64,000 bases of DNA, taken from positions 1 to 64,000 of the forward strand of contig NZ_FUWJ01000018.1 in NCBI RefSeq assembly GCF_900167455.1. The letters are read 5' to 3'. This document shows positions 1 to 8,351 of this stretch, piece by piece (within the stretch, counting starts at the first letter, position 1; the number at the start of each line of letters is the position of its first letter). This DNA is from Enhydrobacter aerosaccus (lineage in GTDB: Bacteria; Pseudomonadota; Alphaproteobacteria; Reyranellales; Reyranellaceae). Position numbers and translations under genes: made by a program. The notes under the pieces were generated by a model. It was given only the letters and a program-made list of their open reading frames with translations. It was not told the DNA's origin and did not search any database.

Positions 1-1
1 C

Positions 2-337
2 AATACCACCGCACGATCGCTGATCGCCGACCTGCCCGAGCTCGGCACCTTGGGACGCAAGGCCATCGCCGCTTTGGTCGGCTTGGCCCCGTTCAATCGC
101 GACAGCGGCACTCTACGCGGGCGCCGCACCATCCTCGGCGGCCGCGCAAACGTGCGGACCGCCCTGTATATGGCCACACTGGTCGCCACTCGGCGCAATC
201 CCGTCATCGTCGACTTCTACCGACGCCTGCGCGCCGCCGGAAAACCCGCCAAGCTGGCCTTGACCGCCTGCATGCGAAAGCTCCTCACCATCTTAAACGC
301 TGTCCTCAGGGAGCGACGTCCATGGCAAAGCGCTTGA
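2..337 (+). mobile_element. IS110-family transposase, C-terminal part (cut by window start)
   Basis: The reading frame is open from the window edge and ends at the TGA at 335-337. It encodes the C-terminal Transposase_20 region of an IS110-family DEDD/serine recombinase. GLAPFNRDSG is followed by RGRR, LYMATLVATRRNP, and a GKPAKLALTACMRKLL segment typical of the family's end. The serine in RDSG is the likely catalytic serine of the Tnp domain (family knowledge, not proven here). The RuvC-like N-terminal half lies outside the window, so intactness cannot be judged. Little non-coding sequence separates the stop codon from a palindromic repeat at 353-372. That suggests the IS110 rather than the IS1111 subgroup, in which longer 3' non-coding ends are usual. 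Confidence 0.88.
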
Positions 338-352
338 CACAAAAGACAGTCG

Positions 353-372
353 CTCTCCCCCAACGGGGAGAG
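353..372. repeat. palindromic repeat with CTCTCCCC/GGGGAGAG arms
   Basis: Perfect 8-bp arms flank a CAAC loop, 15 bp after the transposase stop codon. The core resembles the hairpins at 12358-12373 and 44030-44049, so it appears to belong to a dispersed REP-like family in this genome. IS110-type elements are known to insert at or near such palindromes. Confidence 0.7.
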
Positions 373-415
373 GAATTTGAAGGCACGGAAGCACACGGGT
401 CGGTAACATGCGGCC

Positions 416-751
416 ATGGTGATGGGCCTTACGACCGGACTATGGGTGAGCGCGCAGGTGCGGCTATGCGATCGCGCGTTCATTCCCGCCGCCGTCGTGC
501 GGCGAGGCGATCCCGATGCCGGCACGGTGCTGCTCAAGATCAATCGCTTCGAACACGGTGTGACCGTCTACACCCAGGCCAGCATGATGGATGACGGGCC
601 CGCCTGGAGCCGCGGCACCGGGCCCGAGCCCGTCACCGAGGCCGTGGCCGACGCCTATATCGCCCGCCAGGTGCAGTACGATCCCGATGTCTGGGTGCTC
701 GAGATCGAGGACCGCAAGGGCGTGTACAAGATCGACGGCAAGATCGTGTGA
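416..751 (+). CDS. DUF1491 family protein
   Basis: This encodes a small protein of about 111 residues, the usual size for DUF1491, a family found mainly in Alphaproteobacteria and without known function. Family features visible are LWVSAQVRLCDRAFIP, the run AAVVRRGDPDAGTVLLKINR, and the C-terminal VWVLEIEDRKG. No signal peptide or membrane segment is seen, so it should be cytoplasmic. Three start codons lie close together (ATG 416, GTG 419, ATG 422) without a clear ribosome site, so the first residues are uncertain. It is convergent with the nlpD-like gene, with a possible hairpin between them. It stands alone between the IS110 remnant and the conserved block. Confidence 0.82.
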   Translation: MVMGLTTGLWVSAQVRLCDRAFIPAAVVRRGDPDAGTVLLKINRFEHGVTVYTQASMMDDGPAWSRGTGPEPVTEAVADAYIARQVQYDPDVWVLEIEDRKGVYKIDGKIV

Positions 752-794
752 TCGCGTCACCCTGGACCGCGATCCCCCGCCCGCATCATGAGAA

Positions 795-817
795 GAGCGG
801 GCCCGAGGCCCGCGCTC
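795..817. terminator. possible bidirectional terminator hairpin
   Basis: A GC-rich inverted repeat (GAGCGGGCC against GGCCCGCGCTC, with a two-base bulge) lies between two convergent genes. There is no clear T tract, so it is only a candidate. Confidence 0.35.
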
Positions 818-828
818 CCGGATGATCC

Positions 829-1722
829 TTACTGTCCTGGCAGCACCGTCGCGGGGTCGATCGTCTTGTTGCCGCGACGGACCTCGAAGTGCAGGCGTGG
901 ATCGGGCGCATTGCCGGTCGCGCCGACCTTGGCGATGACCTGGCCCTTCTTCACCGTCTCGCCCTTCTTCACCAGCAGGCTGTCGTTGTAGCCATACGCG
1001 GTGATGTAGCCGCCGGGATGGCTCACCAGCAGCAGATTGCCCATGCCGCGCACTTCGTTGCCGGCATAGACCACAGTGCCGGAGTCGGCGGCGTGGACCG
1101 GAGCATCCTTGTCGGCCTGGATGTCGATGCCGTCGCTCTTCTGGCCGTCGCGATTGCCGTAGGGCACCACGACCTTGCCGTGGACCGGCCATTCGAAGCG
1201 CGGCGCGGCGGCCGCCTTCTCCTTCGCGGGCGGACTGAGCGGCGTCGGCTGACCGGGTTCAGGCGTCGGCGCCGCCGATCTCGGTGCCTCCGAGCGGGAT
1301 GCCTCGGAGCGGGAGGCCTCGGTCTGGCCGGGCGGCGGGGCGAGGGTCTCGCGCTTCACGCCCGACGGCTGATTGGGCGCCACGGCCTGCGTCTCGGCCG
1401 TCGCCAGCACCACCTTCGCGCCCGGAATCTCGATCGTCTGTCCGGCCTGCAGCGTGTAGGGAGACTTGAGCTTGTTGCGCTCGATGATGGCCTGCGGGCT
1501 GACGCCATAGCGCCGCGCGATGCCGTCGACCGTGTCCTTGTTCTTGACCACGTAGCTTGCCGCCGCATTCGGGGCCGCGCCCGAGCCGGGATATTCGATG
1601 GTGCCTTCGCGGGCACCATAGAAGTTGGAACAGGCGCCGAGCGCAGTGGCCAGCACCGCCATTGTACCCAGCGTGTGCAGCCGCCCGGCCCATCGCGAGG
1701 GGAAGCGAAGGGCTCTTTTCAT
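829..1722 (-). CDS. LysM and degenerate LytM/M23 lipoprotein (NlpD-like)
   Basis: The protein has a lipoprotein signal with lipobox LGAC (Cys at about 31) and a LysM domain at about 56-101. A low-complexity S/E/P linker with repeated EASRS units follows, then a LytM/M23 domain from about 178 to 297. The metal ligands look degraded. The HxGxD position reads SDGID, the downstream YxHL position reads YGYN, and the HxH position reads RLH. This is the pattern of EnvC/NlpD factors, which activate cell-wall amidases rather than cutting peptidoglycan themselves. The gene follows surE and pcm, the classic surE-pcm-nlpD order. An ATG at 1740 would add six residues; I prefer 1722 because MKRALRF begins a normal signal peptide. 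Confidence 0.85.
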   Translation of the reverse strand: MKRALRFPSRWAGRLHTLGTMAVLATALGACSNFYGAREGTIEYPGSGAAPNAAASYVVKNKDTVDGIARRYGVSPQAIIERNKLKSPYTLQAGQTIEIPGAKVVLATAETQAVAPNQPSGVKRETLAPPPGQTEASRSEASRSEAPRSAAPTPEPGQPTPLSPPAKEKAAAAPRFEWPVHGKVVVPYGNRDGQKSDGIDIQADKDAPVHAADSGTVVYAGNEVRGMGNLLLVSHPGGYITAYGYNDSLLVKKGETVKKGQVIAKVGATGNAPDPRLHFEVRRGNKTIDPATVLPGQ

Positions 1723-1797
1723 GATTCCATTGTACTGCATTGTGATTCCGGCGGGAATCGGGCCGACGCGGATTTCTTGGGCCGGAAAACCGCGCCC

Positions 1798-2445
1798 TCA
1801 GCCCTGCCCCAGCACCGGCAACGGGCCGCTGACCAGCGGCACGAAGCGCACCGGCATCAACGTGTCGCGCTGCAGGCCGCTCTCGCTCTTGACGATGCGC
1901 TCCACCACCTGCGTCGTGGGATCGCGTCCCACCGGCACGATCAGGATGCCGCCGACGCCGAGCTGGTCGATCAGCGCCTGCGGCCGCTCCTCGGCGGCGG
2001 CGGTGACGATGATGCGATCGAACGGCGCCTGCCCCGGCCAGCCCTTACTGCCGTCGCCGACGTCGCACACCACGTTGTAGATGCCGAGATTGATGAGCAG
2101 GCGCTCGGCTTCCTTGGACAAGGGCTTGAAGCGCTCGATCGAATAGACGCGGCGCGCCAGCTTGGCCAGCACGGCGGCCTGGTAGCCGGAGCCGGTGCCG
2201 ATCTCCAGCACCTTCATGCGCGGCCCCACCCGCAACGCCTCGGTCATGGCCGCCACCACCAGCGGCTGGCTGATGGTCTGGCCGAAGGAAATCGGCAGGG
2301 CGGTGTTCTCCCAGGCCCGTTCGGCGAAGGGCGCGGCGACGAAGCGCTCGCGATCCACGGCCCCGATCGCCGCCAGCACGTTCTCGTCCGAGATGCCCGA
2401 CTGGCGCAGCTCGGCGATCAGGCGTTGCATGGCGGCAACGTTCAT
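1798..2445 (-). CDS. pcm: protein-L-isoaspartate O-methyltransferase
   Basis: This enzyme transfers a methyl group from S-adenosylmethionine to L-isoaspartyl residues in damaged proteins and so starts their repair. The 215-residue length is normal. The family segment PISFGQTISQP is present, followed by the SAM-binding motif VLEIGTGSGYQAA and a late VPVGRD strand. It is cytoplasmic. It sits 15 bp downstream of surE and upstream of the nlpD-like gene, so co-transcription is likely. No substitution in the recognisable motifs was noted. Confidence 0.93.
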   Translation of the reverse strand: MNVAAMQRLIAELRQSGISDENVLAAIGAVDRERFVAAPFAERAWENTALPISFGQTISQPLVVAAMTEALRVGPRMKVLEIGTGSGYQAAVLAKLARRVYSIERFKPLSKEAERLLINLGIYNVVCDVGDGSKGWPGQAPFDRIIVTAAAEERPQALIDQLGVGGILIVPVGRDPTTQVVERIVKSESGLQRDTLMPVRFVPLVSGPLPVLGQG

Positions 2446-2460
2446 CGCAGCCGCCTCCGC

Positions 2461-3243
2461 TCAGGCCATCTCGAAATGATGGGCGAGCTTGCGGCGCGTC
2501 GCCTCGTGCGTGAGGTCGAGATGCAGCGGCGTCACCGAGATCCAGCCGCTGCGCACCGCCGTGATGTCGCTTTCCTCGTCGTGCTCGTGCTCGCCGGGCG
2601 CATAGGCGATCCAGTAGTAGGTGCCGCCGCGCGGATCGGTGCGCTCGACGATGTGGCCGCCGAAGGCGCGCACGCCCTGGCGCGTGATCTTCACGCCCTT
2701 CACGCCGTTCGCCACGACGTCGGGGAAGTTCACGTTCACCAGCACGTTGCGCGGCAGCTCCATCGACAGCACGCGACGCGCGATGTCGGCGCCGTACTGG
2801 GTCGCGGTCTCCCACTTCAGCGGATGCGGATGGGTATAGGCCTGGCTGAAGGCGATCGAGGGAATGCCGAGCAGGCAGCCTTCCATGGCGCCGGCGATGG
2901 TGCCGGAATAGGTCACGTCGTCGGCCATGTTGCTGCCGCGGTTGACGCCCGACAGGACGATGTCGGGCTTGCGATCCTTCAACAGATGCTTGACCGCGAA
3001 CAGCACGCAGTCGGTCGGCGTGCCCTCGAGCGCGAACCGCTTCTCGGTGACCTGCCGCGCCCGCACCGGATGGGTGAGCGACAGCGAATGGCCGGCGCCG
3101 CTCTGGTTGAACTCCGGCGCCACGATCCAGACATCGGTCGAGAGCTGGCTGGCGATATCGATCAGGGCGTCGAGACCCGGGGCGTTGATGCCATCGTCGT
3201 TGGTGACGAGGATCCGCGCCTTGGCGAGGTTCAGGGGCTTCAC
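2461..3243 (-). CDS. surE: 5'/3'-nucleotidase SurE
   Basis: SurE is a metal-dependent phosphatase that removes phosphate from nucleoside 5'- and 3'-monophosphates. The metal-binding start ILVTNDDGINAPG places the Asp pair at residues 16-17, after a short N-terminal extension (MKPLNLAK). The conserved VLSGVNRGSN and YSGTIAGAMEG segments follow. The 260-residue length is normal for alphaproteobacterial members. Its start overlaps the end of serS by 4 bp, implying translational coupling in the serS-surE-pcm order. Confidence 0.94.
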   Translation of the reverse strand: MKPLNLAKARILVTNDDGINAPGLDALIDIASQLSTDVWIVAPEFNQSGAGHSLSLTHPVRARQVTEKRFALEGTPTDCVLFAVKHLLKDRKPDIVLSGVNRGSNMADDVTYSGTIAGAMEGCLLGIPSIAFSQAYTHPHPLKWETATQYGADIARRVLSMELPRNVLVNVNFPDVVANGVKGVKITRQGVRAFGGHIVERTDPRGGTYYWIAYAPGEHEHDEESDITAVRSGWISVTPLHLDLTHEATRRKLAHHFEMA

Positions 3244-4523
3244 TTGCCCGGTCCGGGTATGACGGCGAGCCCGCCCATGTAAGGCCGCAGCGCCTCCGGC
3301 ACCGTCACCGAGCCGTCCTCGTTCTGGTAGTTCTCGAGGATCGCGACCAGGGTGCGGCCGACCGCGAGGCCCGAGCCGTTCAGCGTATGGACGAAGCGCG
3401 TTCCCTTGCCTTCCTTCGGCCGGAAGCGCGCATTCATGCGGCGGGCCTGGAAGTCACCCATGTTCGAGCAGCTCGAAATCTCGCGATAGGTGTTCTGGCC
3501 CGGCAGCCAGACCTCGATATCGAAGGTCTTGCGCGAGCCGAAGCCCATGTCGCCGCCGCACAGCACGATGGTGCGGAACGGCAGGCCAAGGCGCTTCAGC
3601 ACCTCCTCGGCGCGGCCCGTCATGCGCTCGTGCTCGGCCGCCGATTGCTCCGGCGTCGTGATCGACACCATCTCGACCTTGGGGAACTGGTGCTGGCGGA
3701 TCATGCCGCGCGTGTCCTTGCCGGCGGAGCCCGCCTCGGACCGGAAGCACGGCGTCCAGGCCGTGAAGCGTAGCGGCAGCTGGCTTTCGTCCAGCAGCTG
3801 GTCGTTCACCAGGTTGGTGAGCGGCACTTCCGCCGTCGGGATCAGCCAGAAGCCGTTGTCGGTATGGAACATGTCCTCGGCGAACTTCGGCAACTGACCG
3901 ACGCCGTAGACCGCATTGTCCCGCACCAGGAGCGGCGGATTGACCTCAGTGTAGCCGCCTTCCTCGCTCGTATGCAGGTCGAGCATGAACTGGGCGATTG
4001 CCCGCTCCAGGCGCGCCAGATGCTTCTTGAGAACGACGAAGCGCGCCCCCGAAATCCGGCCGGCCGCGGCGAAATCCATCTCGCCGGTGGCTTCGCCGAT
4101 GGCGACATGATCCTTGGGATCGAAGGCGAAGTTGCGCGGATTGCCGATGCGGCGCAGTTCGACATTGCCGGTTTCGTCGACGCCGTCCGGGACGTCGTCG
4201 AACGGCAGGTTCGGCAGCACTTCGAGCCGACGCGTCAGCTCGGCGTCGAGCTCGGCCGCCTCGGCCTCGCCCTTCTTGAGCGACTCTTCGAGAGCGGCCA
4301 CCTCGGCCATCAGCGCCTCGGTCGGCTCGCCCTTGCCCTTGGCGATGCCGATCTGGCGGCTCAGCGCCTTGCGCTTGGCCTGGGCCGACTCGCTCTCGGA
4401 GATGGCGGTACGGCGACGGCGATCGATCTCCAGCAGCTCGGCGGAGAGCGGCGCCAGGTTTCTCTTCTTCAGGCCGGCATCGAAGGCGGCGGGATTGTCG
4501 CGGATGAAGCGTATGTCGTGCAT
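3240..4523 (-). CDS. serS: serine-tRNA ligase
   Basis: This class II aminoacyl-tRNA synthetase charges tRNA-Ser. The first 100 or so residues form the tRNA-binding coiled-coil arm, rich in Arg, Lys and Glu. Motif 2 is visible as FRSEAGSAGKDTRGMIR and motif 3 as GSGLAVGRTLVAILE. It ends VPEALRPYMGG, the usual SerS C-terminus. The 427-residue length is normal. It lies 3 bp downstream of the tatC stop codon and overlaps surE, so it is read as part of the same leftward block. Confidence 0.96.
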   Translation of the reverse strand: MHDIRFIRDNPAAFDAGLKKRNLAPLSAELLEIDRRRRTAISESESAQAKRKALSRQIGIAKGKGEPTEALMAEVAALEESLKKGEAEAAELDAELTRRLEVLPNLPFDDVPDGVDETGNVELRRIGNPRNFAFDPKDHVAIGEATGEMDFAAAGRISGARFVVLKKHLARLERAIAQFMLDLHTSEEGGYTEVNPPLLVRDNAVYGVGQLPKFAEDMFHTDNGFWLIPTAEVPLTNLVNDQLLDESQLPLRFTAWTPCFRSEAGSAGKDTRGMIRQHQFPKVEMVSITTPEQSAAEHERMTGRAEEVLKRLGLPFRTIVLCGGDMGFGSRKTFDIEVWLPGQNTYREISSCSNMGDFQARRMNARFRPKEGKGTRFVHTLNGSGLAVGRTLVAILENYQNEDGSVTVPEALRPYMGGLAVIPGPGK

Positions 4524-4526
4524 GGA

Positions 4527-5306
4527 TCAGCTGCCGGACTCTGTTTCTTCGGCCTTCTTGTCTTCCGCCGCACGCTTCTTCTCGATCCAGCTGCCGATCA
4601 GGATGCTGATCTCGTAGAAGGCGAGCAGCGGGATGGCGAGCGCGAACTGGCTGACCACATCGGGCGGCGCCAGCACGGCGGACGCTATGAAACAGATCAC
4701 GATGGCGTAGCGCCGCTTCGACCTGAGCCCGTCGGCGGTGACGATGCCCACGCGCACCAGCAGGGTGAGCAGCACCGGCATCTCGAAGGCGAAACCGAAG
4801 GCGAAGACGAGCTGCAGGATGCGTTCGAGATAATCCGACGAGCGCAGCGTCTTCTCGATGTCGGGCGGCGCGTAGCGTGTCAGCATGAAGTTGATCACGT
4901 ACGGCAGCACGACATAGTACATGATGGCGCAGCCGGCATAGAACATGAACGGCGTGGCGATCAGGAACGGCAGGAACGCGCGCTTCTCGTGGCGGTACAG
5001 GCCCGGCGCCACGAACGCCCAGATCTGGAAAGCGATCAAGGGGAAGCCGACGATCAGCGAGACGAACGCCGACAGCTTCACCGTGACGAAGAAGAACTCG
5101 AAGATGTCGAGGACGATGACCTTGTAGCCATCGTGGATCGCCGGCTGGATCAGGAACGAGAAGATCGGCTTGGCGAAATAGAAAGTGACGAAGAAGACGG
5201 CGAAGAAGCTGATCAGCGCGTAGATCAGCCGTTTGCGCAGCTCGATCAGGTGATCGAGCAGCGGCATTGCCTTGTCGTCTTCGGGTCCGTCGTGCGCCTG
5301 GGTCAA
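4527..5306 (-). CDS. tatC: Sec-independent protein translocase TatC
   Basis: TatC is the multispanning receptor of the twin-arginine translocase and recognises RR signal peptides on folded proteins. The N-terminal cytoplasmic signature LDHLIELRKRL precedes six hydrophobic segments. Conserved features include the FQIWAFVAPGLYRHEKR region after the third helix. The C-terminal tail is charged (KKRAAEDKKAEE). The 259-residue length is normal. It follows tatB and tatA in the same direction. Possible Tat clients in this window are the molybdopterin subunit at 24047-26308 and perhaps the Bug protein at 17791-18768. Confidence 0.96.
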   Translation of the reverse strand: MTQAHDGPEDDKAMPLLDHLIELRKRLIYALISFFAVFFVTFYFAKPIFSFLIQPAIHDGYKVIVLDIFEFFFVTVKLSAFVSLIVGFPLIAFQIWAFVAPGLYRHEKRAFLPFLIATPFMFYAGCAIMYYVVLPYVINFMLTRYAPPDIEKTLRSSDYLERILQLVFAFGFAFEMPVLLTLLVRVGIVTADGLRSKRRYAIVICFIASAVLAPPDVVSQFALAIPLLAFYEISILIGSWIEKKRAAEDKKAEETESGS

Positions 5307-5374
5307 GGGAAGCGGCTCAAAAGTGAGTGGCGGTTATGCCGTCCTTTGCGCCGCAATTCAAAGCGCTAATTGGC

Positions 5375-5935
5375 CTATTCGGCCGCCGCCTTGGTGGCAG
5401 GCTTGGCCTCGACCGGCTTGACCTCGGGGGTCGGGGTCTCCGGAGCCGGGGCATGCGCAACCGGGGCTTCGGGGATCGGCGCTTCGGGGATCGGTGCGGG
5501 TTCTGCTGGCGGCGCCACAACGGGCGTCGTGTCAGCCGTGAGCTGCGGCGCCGGCTCGGCCGCAACCTGGGGAGCGGATTCCGGTTCGGCCAGTGGATTG
5601 TCGGCTAAAGGATTGGCCAGGGCGCTCTTGGCCTCGGCCATCGTCTTCTCGCCCTCGGCCATGCCTTCCTGGATGGCGCTGCGGATCTGCTTGGTCGGGT
5701 CCAGCGATTTCAGATCGACGCCGCCGGTCGCGGCCTCGAGCTGTTTCTTGACCTCGTCGAGCTCGGATTGACGAACCATCTCGTCGACATGGCCCCGGAA
5801 TTCGGACGCCATGCCGCGCATCTGGGCCATCCACTTGCCCCAAGTCCGCAGAAGGCCAGGCAGCTCCTTCGGGCCGATCACGACGAGCGCCACGACCGCG
5901 ATGACCAGCAGTTCAGGACTGTCGATGCCGAACAT
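5375..5935 (-). CDS. tatB: Sec-independent protein translocase TatB
   Basis: TatB partners TatC in the twin-arginine receptor complex. It has one N-terminal membrane helix (MFGIDSPELLVIAVVALVV), the hallmark IGPKELP hinge, and an amphipathic helix with LLRTWGKWMAQMRGMASEF. The remaining C-terminal half is Ala/Pro/Glu-rich and low in complexity, with PIPEAPIPEAP repeats, as is common in alphaproteobacterial TatB. The total length is 186 residues. It lies 29 bp after tatA and 68 bp before tatC. Confidence 0.94.
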   Translation of the reverse strand: MFGIDSPELLVIAVVALVVIGPKELPGLLRTWGKWMAQMRGMASEFRGHVDEMVRQSELDEVKKQLEAATGGVDLKSLDPTKQIRSAIQEGMAEGEKTMAEAKSALANPLADNPLAEPESAPQVAAEPAPQLTADTTPVVAPPAEPAPIPEAPIPEAPVAHAPAPETPTPEVKPVEAKPATKAAAE

Positions 5936-5964
5936 GACTTACCGCCGCAACCGGACGCGCGTTG

Positions 5965-6219
5965 TCAGACCTTGGCGGCAGTGTCCTGATGGACCTGGCT
6001 CGGCTGTGCCGTCGTGGCCTGGGCCGAGATCGGCTTGGCGTTGTCGCCCGGCTGTCCGTTCGAGGCCGGCGTCTCGTCCTGCCCGCCGACGCCCTTCTTG
6101 AAGGCCTGGAGGCCCTTGCCGAAGTCGCCCATGAGCTGTGAGACCTTGCCACGACCGCCGAACAGCAGCAGCACAACGGCCAGCACGATGATCCAGTGCC
6201 AGATGCTGAAGCTACCCAT
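5965..6219 (-). CDS. tatA: Sec-independent protein translocase TatA
   Basis: TatA forms the oligomeric pore of the twin-arginine translocase. This 84-residue protein starts MGSFSIWHWIIVLAVVLLLFG, a single membrane helix, then has the FGxGK-like hinge FGGRGKVSQ and the amphipathic helix LMGDFGKGLQAFKKG. The C-terminal tail is polar and unstructured. It is the first of the tatABC genes. A 120-bp gap separates it from scpB, enough room for a promoter. Confidence 0.95.
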   Translation of the reverse strand: MGSFSIWHWIIVLAVVLLLFGGRGKVSQLMGDFGKGLQAFKKGVGGQDETPASNGQPGDNAKPISAQATTAQPSQVHQDTAAKV

Positions 6220-6339
6220 GTGAAAATGCTCCCAGAAATGTTTGCGATCGCTCGGGGCGATTATCGCACCCGCACGGAAGGCCCGGCAACAAGTCTAATA
6301 AGGCGGTATTTTGACCCCGATACCCTCGCGCCGAGCCCT

Positions 6340-7485
6340 TCACTGCCCTTGTTCTTCCGTCGCCAGGGGCTCGACGGTCTCGTCTTCCGTCGGCTCCAGC
6401 GGCAGGTCGGGCTCTTCCGGACGGAATATGGGGGGTTGGGCGCGCGGGTCCAAGAGGCCGGCAGCCTTCATTTCCTCGTGGCCCGGCAGGTCGTCCAGGC
6501 TCGGCAGGCCGAAATGCTCGAGGAAAAAGTCGGTCGTGCCCCAGGTCACGGGCTTGCCGGGAGCGCGGCGGCGGCCCATCGGCTTGATCCAGTTCTGCTC
6601 GAACAGCAGGTCGAGCGTGCCCTTGCTGAGGCCGACGCCGCGCACCTGCTCGATCTCGGCGCGGGTGACGGGTTGGTGATAGGCGATAATGGCAAGCGTC
6701 TCGATCGAGGCCCGCGACAGTTTGCGCGTCACCGGCTTCTCGATCTTGAGCTTGTCGGCCAGATCCGGGGCCGTGCGGAAGGCATAGCCGCCCGCCACCT
6801 TCACCAGGTTCACGCCCCGCGACGCGTAGAGTTCGGACAGTTCCGCCAGCAGCTGCGGCACATCGGCCCCGTCGGGAAGACGCTCGGCGAGATCCTTTTC
6901 ACCAAGGGCCTGGTTGCCAGCAAAGATCAGCGCCTCCAGGAGACGCAGGCTCTGTGCATGATCCACCGGGACGACATCCGTCACCGTCGGCGCCGCTTCG
7001 GCCGCCACCAGCGCGACGGTTGCCACTTCGACCGTCTCGCCCTCGACGGCAACGACAGCCACCTCGGCAACGACCTCCTCGGTCTCTTCGCCCTCGGTGA
7101 CGCCTTCTTCGGCCTCGGTGGCCACTACCTCGACCGTTTCCGACTCGGCGACGACATCTTCGCCGTCCTCGGAAGCGTCTTCTTCTTCCTCGTCGTCGTC
7201 TTCGTCTTCTTCTTCGTCGTCTTCGTACTCTTCGGCCTCGTCCTCCTCGACATCCTCATCGTCTTCGGAGTCTTCGGAGTCTTCGGCGTCCTCGGCCTCC
7301 TCGGCCTCCTTTTCGCCTTCGGCCGCGACGATTTCGGCCTCGGCATCCGGCTCCAGGCCAGGCTCCGCCGTATCCGCCTTGGCAGCCGTCACTTCGGCCT
7401 CCTGGACGGGCGTGGCTTCGTCGGCCTGGCCGGGCTCGACCTTGCCGGCGGTCTCGGGGACGTTCCGGTTTTCCGTTTCTGACAT
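6340..7485 (-). CDS. scpB: segregation and condensation protein B with long acidic N-terminal extension
   Basis: ScpB is the winged-helix (kite) subunit of the SMC-ScpA-ScpB condensin that organises and separates chromosomes. The domain starts near residue 174 (HAQSLRLLEALIFAG). It contains the signature LSRASIETLAIIAYHQP, then the RAEIEQVRGV and GTTDFFLEHFGL segments. Before it lie about 170 residues rich in Glu, Asp, Ala and Val, with an almost pure Asp/Glu core at about 57-110. This makes the protein 381 residues, much longer than typical ScpB. I chose the ATG at 7485 (MSETENRN) because it lies 4 bp after the scpA stop codon; the frame opens 29 codons earlier inside scpA. Confidence 0.9.
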   Translation of the reverse strand: MSETENRNVPETAGKVEPGQADEATPVQEAEVTAAKADTAEPGLEPDAEAEIVAAEGEKEAEEAEDAEDSEDSEDDEDVEEDEAEEYEDDEEEDEDDDEEEEDASEDGEDVVAESETVEVVATEAEEGVTEGEETEEVVAEVAVVAVEGETVEVATVALVAAEAAPTVTDVVPVDHAQSLRLLEALIFAGNQALGEKDLAERLPDGADVPQLLAELSELYASRGVNLVKVAGGYAFRTAPDLADKLKIEKPVTRKLSRASIETLAIIAYHQPVTRAEIEQVRGVGLSKGTLDLLFEQNWIKPMGRRRAPGKPVTWGTTDFFLEHFGLPSLDDLPGHEEMKAAGLLDPRAQPPIFRPEEPDLPLEPTEDETVEPLATEEQGQ

Positions 7486-7489
7486 TACG

Positions 7490-8296
7490 TCACCGCGACT
7501 CACTACGTTTGCGCAAAAGAATGGGACCGAACCGCTCGGTCTGGCGAAGCTCGATCTGGCCGTCCTTGGCAAGCTGCAGGCCGGCCACGAAGGTGGAGGC
7601 GATGGCGGAGCGACGGCGGCTCGGATCGGTCAATCCCGCCGGCAGGAACGCCTCAAGCGTCTGCCAGTCGATGGCGATGCCCAGCATGCGGCCGAGACGC
7701 TCCGCGGCCTCCTCGACGGAGAAGAACTCCATCGGCTTGATCTGATAGGTCTCGGCGTCCTTGGGTTTGACCTGGTTGCCGTAGGCCGACAGCAAGTCGT
7801 AGAGCTTGACGTCCCATACCGTCCGCCGGACCACGACGACGCCCTCGGGCAGGCCGCGCGGGAACACATCCCTGCCGAGCTGCGGCCGCGCCATCAGCCG
7901 CACGCCCGCCTCCTGGATCGCCTCCAGTCGGCGCAGCTGCCACTGCAGGGCATCGGCCATTTCCTGGCCGGTTGGCTGCTCGTCCGCCGGCGGCTCGGGC
8001 AACAGCAGGCGTGATTTCAGATAGGCCAGCCAGGCCGCCATGACCAGGTAATCGGCCGCCAGCTCCAGCCGCATGCGCCGCGCCTGGGCGACGTGGGCCA
8101 GATACTGGTCGACCAGCGCGACCATGGAGATGCGGCGCAGATCGACCTTCTGGTCGCGGGCCAGCGCCAGCAGCAGATCGAGCGGGCCCTCGAAGCCTTC
8201 GAGGTTGACGATCAGCTCGCCCTCGCCCGGCGCGATGACGTCAGGCCCCGCGGCGGCAAAGCCGTCAGCGGCAGGTGGGGTGGCAGGTTCGGTCAT
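7490..8296 (-). CDS. scpA: segregation and condensation protein A
   Basis: ScpA is the kleisin subunit that bridges SMC heads and binds ScpB. The signature FEGPLDLLLALARDQKVDLRR lies near the N-terminus and the MAAWLAYLKSRLLLP segment follows. The C-terminal winged helix ends in FVAGLQLAKDGQIELRQTERFGPI, typical of the family. The ATG at 8296 (MTEPATPP) was chosen as start; an in-frame ATG at 8335 would add 13 residues. It lies directly downstream of nagZ and just upstream of scpB. Confidence 0.94.
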   Translation of the reverse strand: MTEPATPPAADGFAAAGPDVIAPGEGELIVNLEGFEGPLDLLLALARDQKVDLRRISMVALVDQYLAHVAQARRMRLELAADYLVMAAWLAYLKSRLLLPEPPADEQPTGQEMADALQWQLRRLEAIQEAGVRLMARPQLGRDVFPRGLPEGVVVVRRTVWDVKLYDLLSAYGNQVKPKDAETYQIKPMEFFSVEEAAERLGRMLGIAIDWQTLEAFLPAGLTDPSRRRSAIASTFVAGLQLAKDGQIELRQTERFGPILLRKRSESR

Positions 8297-8351
8297 GCAG
8301 CTTCGGTTTAATCCAGCCGGCGCAGCGGCCGCCACTGGATTCCAGGAAGCC

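Noticed and set aside
889..3282. A 797-codon plus-strand open frame
   Set aside because: It is antisense to nlpD, pcm and surE, and its sequence is a His/Arg/Ala-rich shadow.
7097..8014. A plus-strand frame with long Ser runs
   Set aside because: The Ser runs are the antisense of the Asp/Glu tract of scpB; not a gene.
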